Positions 43,556 to 52,568 are shown, numbered from the stretch's first letter. The stretch is 64,000 nt of DNA from Agromyces lapidis (GCF_009749405.1 NZ_WBIQ01000001.1:62001-126000), one strand, 5' to 3'. Notes: a model not told the origin generated them from the sequence alone. Translations and numbers: made by a program.

Positions 43556-44497
43556 ATGAGCGACGAAGCGAACGGCAACGGCGGCAACAGCGGCGACGGC
43601 GGCAACGGCATCGTCCTCGGCCCGAACCGGTACGGCAAGGCCGAGGTGCGGCTCGTGCGGGTGACCCGCGACACCGCGCGGCACGAGGTCGACGACCTCA
43701 ACGTGACCTCGCAGCTGCGCGGCGACTTCCGGGCGGCGCACCTCGAGGGCGACAACGCCCACGTCGTCGCCACCGACACCCAGAAGAACACGATCTTCGC
43801 CTTCGCCCGCGACGGCGTCGGCGCGCCCGAGGAGTTCCTGCAGCGGCTCGCCGACCACTTCACGGGCGAGTTCGACTGGGTCACGGGCGGGCGCTGGCTC
43901 GCCGAGCGGTTCGCGTGGGAGCGCATCGCGAGCGACGGCGAGGAGCACGACCACGCCTTCGTGCGCTCCGGCCAGGAGGTGCGCACCGCCGCGGTCGTCG
44001 TCGACGGCGGCGTGCGCCACGTGCTCGGCGGGCTGCAGGACCTCACCGTCATGAAGACGACGGACTCGGGCTTCGAGGGGTTCCCGAGAGACCGATACAC
44101 GACCCTCCAGGAGACGGCCGACCGAATCCTCGCGACGAGCGTCGCCGTGCGCTGGCGGTTCGCCGCCGGCTCCCGCCCCGACTACGACGCGCTGTACGGA
44201 CGCGTGCGGGCGCACCTGCTCGCGAGCTTCGCCGAAGGGTACTCGCCCGCGCTGCAGGCGACGCTGTACGACATGGGCCGGGCGGTCCTCGAGACCGAGG
44301 CCGAGCTCGACGAGATCCGGTTCTCGATGCCGAACCGGCATCACTTCGCGGTCGACCTCGCGCCGTTCGGCCTCGACAACCCGAACGAGGTGTTCTTCGC
44401 CGTCGACCGGCCCTACGGCCTGATCGAGGCCTCGGTCATGCGCGCGGGCGTCGAGCCGGCGCCCGCGGCATGGGAGGGCGTCGCGGGCTTCTGCTGA
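43556..44497 (+). CDS. pucL: Uricase (factor-independent urate oxidase)
   Basis: 313 residues. TDTQKNTIFAFAR (about residues 74-86) carries the Thr used with a Lys for oxygen activation; GLQDLTVMKTTDSGFEGFPRD and IRFSMPNRHHF are conserved T-fold blocks. It oxidises urate to 5-hydroxyisourate. The first 18 residues are a Gly/Asn-rich tail not found in most uricases. It lies six bases after pucM. Confidence 0.95.
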   Translation: MSDEANGNGGNSGDGGNGIVLGPNRYGKAEVRLVRVTRDTARHEVDDLNVTSQLRGDFRAAHLEGDNAHVVATDTQKNTIFAFARDGVGAPEEFLQRLADHFTGEFDWVTGGRWLAERFAWERIASDGEEHDHAFVRSGQEVRTAAVVVDGGVRHVLGGLQDLTVMKTTDSGFEGFPRDRYTTLQETADRILATSVAVRWRFAAGSRPDYDALYGRVRAHLLASFAEGYSPALQATLYDMGRAVLETEAELDEIRFSMPNRHHFAVDLAPFGLDNPNEVFFAVDRPYGLIEASVMRAGVEPAPAAWEGVAGFC

Positions 44498-44514
44498 CCC
44501 GCATCCGGACGGGT
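44497..44514 (+). terminator. Hairpin after uricase
   Basis: ACCCG and CGGGT pair around eight bases starting at the last base of the uricase stop. The next gene has its own TAGCCT box (44534-44539). Confidence 0.4.
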
Positions 44515-44547
44515 GCCGCTCGTCGTGTTCGGCTAGCCTCGGGAGGC

Positions 44548-45384
44548 ATGGACCGTGACGTCGTGAATGCCGCCGAGGCGCTCGCCGAGGCGGCCGATCT
44601 GCGCTCGGGCGTCGTCACCCGCGAGGCGGCCGAGCACGAGATCGCCGACGTGCTCGGGCGGTTCGAGGCCACGTGGGGCGGGGGGCGCGGGCCCGACCAC
44701 GCGATGATCCGCGCGCTCCTGCACGCCGGCGCGACCGTGCTCGTCGCGGTCGCCGACGACGAGGGCGGGGTGGATGCCTCGGCGACGCCGCCGTTCGCGA
44801 CGCCCGGCGCGCTGCTCGGCGCCACCCTCGGGTTCCTCGGCTGGAACGAGGGCCTCCACGTGCACTCGCACATGAACGCCGTCGCGCCCGAGGCGCGCGG
44901 GCACGGCATCGGCCTCGCATTGAAGCTCCGCCAGCGAGCGATCGCGCTCGCGCACGGCGTCGACGAGATCCGCTGGACGTTCGACCCGCTCATCCGCCGC
45001 AACGCGCACCTGAACCTCGTGCGGCTCGGCGCCGAGGTCGCCGCCTACCTGCCCGAGTTCTACGGGGTGATCGGCGACGAGATCACCGGCGCCGACCGCA
45101 GCGACCGCTTCGAGGTGCGCTGGCGGCTCGACGCCCCGCGCGTCGAACGGGCGCTCGCCGGTGCGCCCGCACCGACGTGGTCGGGCGGTGAGCGGCTGGC
45201 GCTCGTCGCCGACTTCGAGGCGCTTCGTCGTACGGACCCCGTCGAGGCCTCGCGCCTGCGCGACGCCTCGGTCGTCGCGTTCACGACGATGGCGCGGCAG
45301 GGGCTCCGTGCCGAGCTCGACGCGCACGGCGACTACGTCTTCACCGACGACGACCCCGACCGCCACGACGAGGAGACGAGATGA
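44548..45384 (+). CDS. GNAT-family acyltransferase paired with an N-acylamino-acid racemase
   Basis: 278 residues, COG3375-like. NAVAPEARGHGIGLALKLRQR (about residues 112-132) is the acyl-CoA pyrophosphate loop, followed by WTFDPLIRRNAHLNLVRLGA. In other bacteria such enzymes N-succinylate or acetylate D-amino acids so the enolase-family racemase can convert them to the L form. TAGCCT eight bases before the ATG. The stop overlaps the racemase start (ATGA). Confidence 0.82.
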   Translation: MDRDVVNAAEALAEAADLRSGVVTREAAEHEIADVLGRFEATWGGGRGPDHAMIRALLHAGATVLVAVADDEGGVDASATPPFATPGALLGATLGFLGWNEGLHVHSHMNAVAPEARGHGIGLALKLRQRAIALAHGVDEIRWTFDPLIRRNAHLNLVRLGAEVAAYLPEFYGVIGDEITGADRSDRFEVRWRLDAPRVERALAGAPAPTWSGGERLALVADFEALRRTDPVEASRLRDASVVAFTTMARQGLRAELDAHGDYVFTDDDPDRHDEETR

Positions 45385-46568
45385 GCACGACGGCGAGCCG
45401 CATCGAGGCGATCGAGCTGCACCGCATCGAGGTGCCGCTCGTGCGGCCCTTCGAGACGAGCTTCGGGCGCGAGACGGTGCGCGAGGTCCTGCTGGTGCAC
45501 GTCCGCACCGATGCCGGCGACGGTTGGGGCGAATGCGTCGCCGGACGCGACCCGTTCTACTCGGCGGAGTACGTCGACGGCGCGGCATCCGTGATCGAAC
45601 GCTACCTCGCGCCCGCGCTGCTTGCGGCGCCGTCGACCGCGCCGCCGGACGGCGAGGAGGGGCCCGGCCGGCGTGGGGCCTCGCTGCCGCTCGCCCGCTC
45701 GCTCGCCGGCACCCTCGGCTTCGTGGCCGGGCATCGCATGGCGAAGGGCGCACTCGAGGCCGCCGTGCTCGACGCCGAGCTGCGGGCGCAGGGCCGCTCG
45801 ATGGGCGAGGCGTTCGGCGCCGTGCGCGAGTGGGTCGACTGCGGGGTCTCGGTCGGCATCGCACCGACGCTCGAAGAGCTGCTCGACGAGGTCACGGGCT
45901 ACCTCGAGGCGGGGTACCGGCGCATCAAGCTGAAGATCAAGCCCGGCTGGGACGTCGTGCCGGTGGCTGCCGTGCGCGAGTTGATGGGCCGCGGCGGGCT
46001 GCTCCAGGTCGACGCGAACACCGCCTACACGGCCGATGACATCCCCCTGCTCGCCACGCTCGACGCGTTCGAGCTGCTGCTCATCGAGCAGCCCTTCGCC
46101 GAGGAGGACCTCGCCACCCACGCCCGCCTCGCCGCCGCGTGCGAGACCCCGGTGTGCCTCGACGAGTCGATCCTCGACGCCGCGACGGCGGTCGACGCGA
46201 TCGAGCGCGGTTCGACCTCGGTGGTGAACATCAAGCCCGGGCGCATGGGCGGCTACCTCGAGGCACTGCGGGTGCACGACGCCTGCCGCGAGCTCGACGT
46301 GCCCGTCTGGTGCGGCGGCATGCTCGAGACCGGGCTCGGCCGTGCCGCGAACGTCGCGCTCGCGGCCCTGCCCGGGTTCCTCCTGCCCGGCGACACCTCT
46401 GCGTCCGACCGCTACTACGCCGACGACCTGACCGAGCCCTTCGTGCTCGGCGAGGGCGAGCATCGCGGCCAGCTGAAGGTGCCGGATCCCCCGGGCACCG
46501 GCGTGACCGTGCGCCCCGAGCTCGTGCGCGACTGGGCGTCGCGACGGCCCGTGCAGCTCGCGCGCTGA
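45381..46568 (+). CDS. menC: o-Succinylbenzoate synthase/N-acylamino-acid racemase
   Basis: 395 residues of the MenC/NSAR branch of the enolase superfamily. KLKIKPGWD (Lys183/185) and NIKPGRMGG hold the catalytic lysines; VDANTAY, IEQPF and LDES supply Mg ligands. A Pro/Gly-rich insertion (about residues 84-102) is unusual. Because no other men genes are near and it is coupled to a GNAT gene, racemase is more likely than menaquinone synthesis (inference). Confidence 0.85.
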   Translation: MSTTASRIEAIELHRIEVPLVRPFETSFGRETVREVLLVHVRTDAGDGWGECVAGRDPFYSAEYVDGAASVIERYLAPALLAAPSTAPPDGEEGPGRRGASLPLARSLAGTLGFVAGHRMAKGALEAAVLDAELRAQGRSMGEAFGAVREWVDCGVSVGIAPTLEELLDEVTGYLEAGYRRIKLKIKPGWDVVPVAAVRELMGRGGLLQVDANTAYTADDIPLLATLDAFELLLIEQPFAEEDLATHARLAAACETPVCLDESILDAATAVDAIERGSTSVVNIKPGRMGGYLEALRVHDACRELDVPVWCGGMLETGLGRAANVALAALPGFLLPGDTSASDRYYADDLTEPFVLGEGEHRGQLKVPDPPGTGVTVRPELVRDWASRRPVQLAR

Positions 46569-46580
46569 GACGTGGTCCGC

Positions 46581-47498
46581 TCAGCCGAGCAGGCCGAGCG
46601 CGCGCTCGCCGATGCGGGCGACGCCGTCGGCGTGCACGGGGTCGTCGTCGAGCGCGAACCAGGTCGACGACAGGGCGCACCACGCGACGAGCCAGCGGGC
46701 GAAGCGGTCGGGCTCGAGGGGCGCGCCGGCGCCGGCGGTCGCATCGAGCACGACCCCGAACTGGCGCTCGAGCCGGCCCGGCGCGAGGGCGCGCTCGTGC
46801 GAGGGGTTGCAGAGCAGGTTGCAGTAGTCGAACCCGGTCTCGCCGACGAGCCCCTTCGGGTCGATCGCGAGCCAGCCGCGTTCGCCGAAGTCGAGCACGT
46901 TGCCGTGGTGCAGGTCGCCGTGCAGCACGCGCTCGTCGCGGGGCGCGTCCAACAGCTCTCGTGCGAGCTCGGCGCCGCGCCGGTGCAGCGGGTCGAGCCC
47001 GTCGGCGTGGGTGAACAGCTCGCGGAACCAGTCGGTGAGTGGGGCGAGCAGCGGATCACCGGACTCGGTGCGGCCGGTCGTGCCGGTGTCGACGACGAGC
47101 GCATTGCGGTCGCCCGGCGGGTCGAGCTCGGCGACCTCGAGGTGCAGCCGGGCGGCGGCGTCGCAGAGCACCCGGGTCGCCTCGTCGTCATGCCCCGCCA
47201 GCACGAGCCGCACGAGGTCGTTCGGCCCGGTCGCCCGTTCGAGCAGCACTGCCGAGCCCTCTCGTCGGAGCACCCGCGCGACGCCGCGACCCGCGAGCCG
47301 CTCGAGCAGTTCGCCGCCGCGTTCCTCCTCGTCGACGCGGGCGATCTTCAGCATCGCGGCGACGCCGTCGGCGGTGCGCACCGGGATGAGCGTGCTCGAC
47401 GCGGTCGTCTGCACGTCGCCTTCGGCGCGCAGCCGCCAATGGTGCAGCCATTCGAGGTCGGCCCCGTGGCCGGGGTCGACGGGCCCGAGGTCGCTCAC
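46581..47498 (-). CDS. APH(6)/hydroxyurea-type phosphotransferase
   Basis: 305 residues. VLHGDLHHGNVLDFGERGWL (about residues 190-209) and AIDPKGLVGE are the catalytic Brenner and metal motifs of the APH_6_hur family. The family phosphorylates streptomycin or hydroxyurea; chromosomal members may act on sugars. The GTG at 47498 forms a GTGA overlap with the ligD-type gene; an ATG 13 codons earlier (47537) is possible but would overlap by 43 bp. Confidence 0.85.
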   Translation of the reverse strand: MSDLGPVDPGHGADLEWLHHWRLRAEGDVQTTASSTLIPVRTADGVAAMLKIARVDEEERGGELLERLAGRGVARVLRREGSAVLLERATGPNDLVRLVLAGHDDEATRVLCDAAARLHLEVAELDPPGDRNALVVDTGTTGRTESGDPLLAPLTDWFRELFTHADGLDPLHRRGAELARELLDAPRDERVLHGDLHHGNVLDFGERGWLAIDPKGLVGETGFDYCNLLCNPSHERALAPGRLERQFGVVLDATAGAGAPLEPDRFARWLVAWCALSSTWFALDDDPVHADGVARIGERALGLLG

Positions 47499-48778
47499 GG
47501 GGTCGGGCCGCTCGGAGCGTCGGCGGAGGGCGGCCATGAGAGCGCACCGTCGGCGTCTCGGTACCTCGCCCACGGGTCGTAGTCGACCTCGAGCGGCTCC
47601 TGCGGCGGTCGCTCGGCCTCGGGCACGTGCTGCAGGTTCACTCGGATGCGGTACCAGAGCGAGGAGCTGCCGCGCATGCCGTCGACGAGCACGTCGGCCG
47701 GCTCGAGGAGCGCGACGACCTCGGGATGCCGCGCCTTCCATCGCTCGAGGCCCTCGAGCGCCTCGTCCTTCGTCTTCGCCCTCGCGATCTCGATGAGCGG
47801 CATCGTCGACCGACGGCGTCCCGATCCGTCGGAGCCGCGCGGCGCCTTCTCGGCCGGCCCGAGCTCCTCGGCGCGCCGGAGGAGGCCGTCGAGCCGACCG
47901 ACGGCATCGTCGATTCCCGCGGCCGGGTCGCCGCGCTCGGCGAAGCGCTCGAGCACGGTCGCGACGGTGAAGCGCTCGGGGCGGCTGCCCGAGACCTCGG
48001 ACCAGTCGAGCGGCGTCGACACGCGCGCGTCGGGCAGCGCCCTGACCGAGTACGCCGAGGCGACCGTGCGGTCCTTCGCGTTCTGGTTGAAGTCGACGAA
48101 CACGCTCTCGCCGCGCTCCTCCTTCCACCAGCGCGCGGAGGCGAGCCCCGGTGCCCGGAGCTCCACCTCGCGGGCGAGCGTCTCGGCGGCGAGACGGACC
48201 TCGGCGAAGCTCCATTCGCGCTCGATGCGAACCGAGATGTGGATGCCCCGCGAGCCCGACGTCTTCGGCCAGCCGACGAGTCCGTGGTCGTCGAGCACCT
48301 CGCGTGCGACGAACGCGACGTCGACGATCTGCGACCAGTCGACGCCCGGCATCGGATCGAGGTCGACCCGCAGCTCGTCGGGGTGGTCGAGGTCGTCGGC
48401 CCTGACCGGGTGCGGGTTGAGATCGATGCAGCCGAGGTTCACGACCCAGGCTAGCGCCGCGGCATCCGTCACGACCACCTCTTCCGCGGAGTTGCCCGAG
48501 GCGTAGTGCAGGGTCGCGGTCTCGATCCAGTCGGGTCGCTTCTCGGGCGCGCGCTTCTGGAAGAAGGCCTCCTGGTCGATGCCCTTCACGAAGCGCTTCA
48601 GCACCATCGGCCGCCCGGCGACTCCGCGCAACGCCCCGTCGGCGACCGCGAGGTAGTACTGCACGAGATCGAGCTTCGTGAGGCCCGGCTCGGGGAAGAC
48701 GAGCTTGTCGGGGTGCGAGATCCGCACTTCGCGGCCCCCCACGTCGATGACCTCTGCCGCACGCGCTGCCGGGCTCAT
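47495..48778 (-). CDS. LigD-type DNA polymerase domain protein
   Basis: 427 residues. The LigD polymerase/primase fold shows RVDLDPMPGVDW (metal-binding DxD, about residues 137-149), KTSGSRGIHISVRIE and VFVDFNQNAKDRTVA. In NHEJ this domain adds ribonucleotides at broken ends. Here it stands alone, without ligase, nuclease or Ku in the window; the C-terminal 110 residues are a poorly conserved extension. TAGGGT six bases before the ATG gives a leaderless start. Confidence 0.88.
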   Translation of the reverse strand: MSPAARAAEVIDVGGREVRISHPDKLVFPEPGLTKLDLVQYYLAVADGALRGVAGRPMVLKRFVKGIDQEAFFQKRAPEKRPDWIETATLHYASGNSAEEVVVTDAAALAWVVNLGCIDLNPHPVRADDLDHPDELRVDLDPMPGVDWSQIVDVAFVAREVLDDHGLVGWPKTSGSRGIHISVRIEREWSFAEVRLAAETLAREVELRAPGLASARWWKEERGESVFVDFNQNAKDRTVASAYSVRALPDARVSTPLDWSEVSGSRPERFTVATVLERFAERGDPAAGIDDAVGRLDGLLRRAEELGPAEKAPRGSDGSGRRRSTMPLIEIARAKTKDEALEGLERWKARHPEVVALLEPADVLVDGMRGSSSLWYRIRVNLQHVPEAERPPQEPLEVDYDPWARYRDADGALSWPPSADAPSGPTP

Positions 48779-48830
48779 CCCTTCACCCTAGGGGCGCCTC
48801 CGCGCCCGCGGAACCCTGCGGGCCGGACCG

Positions 48831-48935
48831 CCCCCTCCCGCCCCCTCCTGCCCCCTCCCATCTTCCGCGCCGCGGAGGTTTCCGTTCCGACCCATGGTGA
48901 CCGACTCGGTGGAAACAGCCGGTCGGATCGGAAAC
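48831..48935. repeat. Tandem CCCCCTCCYG repeats and a 15-bp inverted repeat
   Basis: 48831-48860 is three tandem copies of a ten-base unit CCCCCTCCYG. Next, gtttccgttccgacc (48878-48892) and ggtcggatcggaaac (48921-48935) form an inverted repeat with one mismatch, 33 bp before the TAGGAT box of the HerA-like gene. The dyad is a likely operator; the C-rich tract has no assigned role. Confidence 0.6.
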
Positions 48936-48979
48936 ACTCGGCGCAGATCATCCGAGGGGCGCATCAGTAGGATCGGCAC

Positions 48980-50902
48980 ATGTCGGACGACGTGGTGAAG
49001 CAGGCACAGGAGGCGGCGGCTGCGGCCGCTGCGGCGGCGAAGGCGCTCCAGGCGCAGGCGGAGGCCGCGATCAAGGCGGCCGAGGAGGCGGCTGCGCTCG
49101 CGCAGGCCGCCGCCGCTGCGGCATCGGCGCAGGCGACCCCGGCGGAGCCCGCAGTCGAGCCGGCTGACGATACGGTGGCCGAGCCCGCCACGGCCGACGC
49201 CGCGGCCGACGCCACGGCCGACGCCGCGGCCGCGGCCCAGTCGTCGCCCGCCGCGACCGGTGGCGCCGCGGCATCCGGGCCGCTCGACCAGGCCGCGATC
49301 GACGCCGTGCGCGCCGGGTACGCGTTCGAAGGACCGGCGCTCGAGATGGGGGCGCTCGTCAACGGCGAGGCGATGCCGGATGTCCCGGTGCGCATCCCGC
49401 TCGCGATGACCAACCGGCACGGCCTCGTCGCCGGTGCGACGGGCACCGGCAAGACCCGCACCCTGCAGGTGCTCGCCGAGCAGCTCGCCGCGAACGGGGT
49501 CGCGGTGTTCGCCGCCGACATCAAAGGCGACCTCTCGGGGGTCGCGACCCCGGGCGAAGGCAGCGAGAAGTTGCTGAAGCGCACCGAGGGCATCGGTCAG
49601 GCGTGGAGTGCGGCGAGCTTCCCGACGGAGTTCTTCTCGCTCGGAGGCGTCGGGCGCGGGGTGCCGATCCGCGCGACGATCTCGGGCTTCGGGCCGCTGC
49701 TGCTCTCGAAGGTGCTCGGCCTCAACGACACGCAGGAGTCCAGTCTCGGGCTCGTGTTCCACTACGCCAACAAGAACGGGCTCGCCCTCCTCGATCTCGA
49801 CGACCTGCGCGCCGTGCTCGCCTACCTCGTGAGCGACGACGGCAAGGCCGAACTCGAGGGCCTCGGAGGCCTGTCGAAGGCGACCGTCGGCGTGATCCTG
49901 CGCGAACTCATCACCTTCGCCGACCAGGGCGCCGACGTGTTCTTCGGCGAACCCGAGATCGACACCGCCGAGTTCCTGCGCACCGCCGCCGACGGTCGCG
50001 GCGTGATCAGCCTGCTCGAGGTGCCCGGGGTCGCCGACAAGCCGGCGCTCTACTCGACGTTCCTGATGTGGCTGCTCGCCGACCTCTACGGCGGTCTGCC
50101 CGAGGTCGGCGACCTCGACAAGCCCAAGCTCGTCTTCTTCTTCGACGAGGCGCACCTGCTGTTCAACGGCGCCTCGAAGGACTTCCTCGCGCAGGTCGTG
50201 CAGACTGTGCGGCTCATCCGTTCGAAGGGGGTCGGCGTCTTCTTCGTCACGCAGACCCCGAAGGACGTTCCGGGCGACGTGCTCGCCCAGCTCGGTTCGC
50301 GCGTGCAGCACCAGCTGCGGGCCTTCACGCCCGACGACGCGAAGGCCCTCAGGGCGACCGTCTCGACCTACCCGACGTCGGGGTACGACCTCGAGGAGAC
50401 GCTCACCGTGCTCGGCACCGGCGAGGCCGTCGTCACCGTCATGAACGAGAAGGGCGCCCCGTCGCCCGTCGCGTGGACGAGACTGCGGGCGCCTCAGGCC
50501 TCGATGTCGCCGAGCGCCGACGCCGCGATCGACGCCGCCGTCGCGGCGTCCCCGCTCATGGCGAAGTACGGCACGGCCATCGACCGCGAATCGGCCCACG
50601 AACTGCTCACAAAGCGCATGGCGGACGCGGCGGCGGCGGCCGACGCCGCCGAGGCGGCCGAGGCGAAGGCGAAAGCCGACGCCGAGTACGCGAAGATGCA
50701 GGCGAAGATCCAGGCCGACGCGGCGAAGGCCGACAAGAAGGCGCAGGCCGAGTACGACCGGTTGCTGAAGAAGACCTCGGGCTCATCGCGCTCGCGTTCG
50801 TCGCAGCGCTCGACCCTCGACCAGGTGCTCGGCTCGAAGACCACGCAGAAGGTCATCACCCAGGTGCTCACCGGCCTCTTCGGCATGGCCAAGCGCCGCT
50901 GA
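48980..50902 (+). CDS. HerA-like ATPase (DUF853 family)
   Basis: 640 residues. An Ala-rich, probably coiled N-terminus (about 1-95) precedes a HerA/FtsK-like motor: Walker A GATGTGKTRTLQVL near residue 153, Walker B LVFFFDEAHLLF near 384, then a Lys/Ala coiled-coil tail (about 550-605). Family members are annotated as helicases, but the role is unknown; it could move DNA or remodel protein. TAGGAT six bases before the ATG gives a leaderless start. No NurA nuclease or defence gene is adjacent. Confidence 0.85.
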   Translation: MSDDVVKQAQEAAAAAAAAAKALQAQAEAAIKAAEEAAALAQAAAAAASAQATPAEPAVEPADDTVAEPATADAAADATADAAAAAQSSPAATGGAAASGPLDQAAIDAVRAGYAFEGPALEMGALVNGEAMPDVPVRIPLAMTNRHGLVAGATGTGKTRTLQVLAEQLAANGVAVFAADIKGDLSGVATPGEGSEKLLKRTEGIGQAWSAASFPTEFFSLGGVGRGVPIRATISGFGPLLLSKVLGLNDTQESSLGLVFHYANKNGLALLDLDDLRAVLAYLVSDDGKAELEGLGGLSKATVGVILRELITFADQGADVFFGEPEIDTAEFLRTAADGRGVISLLEVPGVADKPALYSTFLMWLLADLYGGLPEVGDLDKPKLVFFFDEAHLLFNGASKDFLAQVVQTVRLIRSKGVGVFFVTQTPKDVPGDVLAQLGSRVQHQLRAFTPDDAKALRATVSTYPTSGYDLEETLTVLGTGEAVVTVMNEKGAPSPVAWTRLRAPQASMSPSADAAIDAAVAASPLMAKYGTAIDRESAHELLTKRMADAAAAADAAEAAEAKAKADAEYAKMQAKIQADAAKADKKAQAEYDRLLKKTSGSSRSRSSQRSTLDQVLGSKTTQKVITQVLTGLFGMAKRR

Positions 50903-50910
50903 CGCCCGCC

Positions 50911-50990
50911 CACGTCGGTCGAGTGGCGAAGCGTCTCGAGACCACGCGCCCTCGTCGGTCGAGGAGCGAAGCGTCTCGAGACCACGCGCC
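50911..50990. repeat. Two direct 40-bp REP-like elements
   Basis: 50911-50950 and 50951-50990 are direct copies differing at about three positions. Each contains GGTCGAG, GCGAAGCG and CTCGAGACC, the same family as the elements at 54672, 61361 and 62104. They fill the gap between the HerA-like gene and a GNAT gene. Confidence 0.75.
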
Positions 50991-51010
50991 GGATCAGGAA
51001 GGATGGACAC

Positions 51011-51631
51011 GTGTTCGAGATCCGCCCGTACCGCCCCGACGACCGCGAGGATGTCGCGCTGATCTGCCTGCGCACCGCGGCGGCCGGCGGCGACGCGACG
51101 GGGGTCTATTCCGACGATGCGCTCATGCCCGAGGTGTTCGCACTGCCGTACGTCGAGTTCGCGCCCGAGCTGGCCTTCGTCGTGGCCGACACCGAAACGG
51201 GCCGGGCCTTCGGCTACGTGATGGCGGTCGCCGACACGGCCGCCTTCGTCGAGTGGTGGCGGCGCGAGTGGGCGCCCGGCTTCGCGGCGAGGCATCCTGC
51301 CGCGGGTGCGCCCACCGAGCACGCGCCCGACTTCACCGAGGCCGAGCTGATCGACGCCGGCGTCCACCCCGAGCGCATGCTCGTTCCCGAACTCGCCGAG
51401 TACCCGGCGCACCTGCACATCGACCTGCTGCCCGAGCTGCAGGGGCTGGGTTTCGGTCGCCGTCTCATCGACACCGTGCGCGCCGAACTCGCCGCCCGCG
51501 GTGTGCCCGCACTGCACCTCGGCCTCGCCGCAGCGAACACGGGGGCGCGGGCGTTCTACGACCGCCTCGGCTTCCACGAGTTGCCGTCGAGCACCCTGCA
51601 GTCGCCGCGACTCGGCATCGCGACGAGCTGA
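51011..51631 (+). CDS. GNAT-family N-acetyltransferase
   Basis: 206 residues. YRPDDREDVALICLRTAAAG at the start and LPELQGLGFGRRLIDTVRAE (about residues 139-158) give the GNAT fold and acetyl-CoA loop; NTGARAFYDRLGFHE completes it. Similar to the bacterial counterpart of O-GlcNAcase acetyltransferase domains; the substrate is unknown. GTG start with AGGAAGG eight bases upstream. It converges with the next gene. Confidence 0.82.
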   Translation: MFEIRPYRPDDREDVALICLRTAAAGGDATGVYSDDALMPEVFALPYVEFAPELAFVVADTETGRAFGYVMAVADTAAFVEWWRREWAPGFAARHPAAGAPTEHAPDFTEAELIDAGVHPERMLVPELAEYPAHLHIDLLPELQGLGFGRRLIDTVRAELAARGVPALHLGLAAANTGARAFYDRLGFHELPSSTLQSPRLGIATS

Positions 51632-51636
51632 CGCGC

Positions 51637-52245
51637 TCAGCCGAGCAGCGAGCGCCGCTCGAACCAGTAGAGCAACGTCGGATCACTCATGCGCAGCTCG
51701 GCGAGCGTCACCGGCTCGACCCGCGTCGTCTCGTCGACCTCGAGCACCTCTGCGACGAGGCCCATCGTGCGTTCGTCCCAGAAACGGCCGCGCATGCGGA
51801 ACCTGCCGCGCCCGCCGCGGCAGATGACGAACAGCTCGTCGGTCGTGTCGAGGCTGTTCGGTCGGTAGAGCTCCAGGCGCAGCACCCGTGCGACATCGCG
51901 CGCCGCGACGACGGTCGTGACGCCGAAGAACCCGCGCTCGACGATCCCGTACTTGCTCACCGACACCCGGGCGCGTCGGTACGCGACCCAGGCGAGCCCG
52001 ATGAGCACTCCGAGCACCGCTGCCGTCGCCGCGACGATCGGCCATGCGGTCGGCTGATCGAGCAACCACAGTTCGGCCGCGAGCAACGGCACCACGAGCG
52101 CGGTGAGCGCGAGTCCGTAGTTCCACCCGAGAGTGCGACGAGGCCTCAGGGTGATCACCCTGAGGCCGTCGCCCCCTGCTGCCGCTGCGCTGGTGGAGGA
52201 GCCCCCTGCGTCCCCGCTCCTCGCTTCCACCGGTGCTGCTGACAT
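51637..52245 (-). CDS. PH-domain-like membrane protein
   Basis: 202 residues. Two hydrophobic segments (about 43-60 and 68-88) are followed by a bacterial PH-like domain (VSKYGIVERGFFGVTTVVAA; LELYRPNSLDTTDELFVICR). Such proteins are common in actinobacteria and uncharacterised. It faces the tRNA/SRP locus; the 5' gap 52246-52623 holds no gene that can be supported. Confidence 0.7.
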   Translation of the reverse strand: MSAAPVEARSGDAGGSSTSAAAAGGDGLRVITLRPRRTLGWNYGLALTALVVPLLAAELWLLDQPTAWPIVAATAAVLGVLIGLAWVAYRRARVSVSKYGIVERGFFGVTTVVAARDVARVLRLELYRPNSLDTTDELFVICRGGRGRFRMRGRFWDERTMGLVAEVLEVDETTRVEPVTLAELRMSDPTLLYWFERRSLLG

Positions 52246-52568
52246 CTCTCACATGATGCGCTCGTTCGGGGTTCGCCGCTATTCCGCATTAATGAGGACA
52301 CGGGGTGCGAACGGTGCGGGACCGGGCCTGAACGCGGGAATCCACCGGGCGCGGGGAGGCACCGCTGCGAGAGGGTGGGGGGGAGGCCGGCGCCGGCGTC
52401 GTGGGGTCAACGAGGCCGCCGTCGTCTTCGTCGACACCTCGGGCCCTCACGACCCGGCTCAGGACAGCATAGGCGCTTCCGAAGGCCGCGCAATACGCCC
52501 TGGGAAGGAGACGCTGAAGCCGCTTCGGATCGTCGGCTCCGACGCCGACGGATCGGGTGCGCAGTGGT

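Noticed and set aside
45381..46568. Menaquinone biosynthetic MenC as the main role
   Set aside because: No other men genes are near and the gene is coupled to a GNAT gene, so the racemase reading is preferred, although MenC activity is not excluded.
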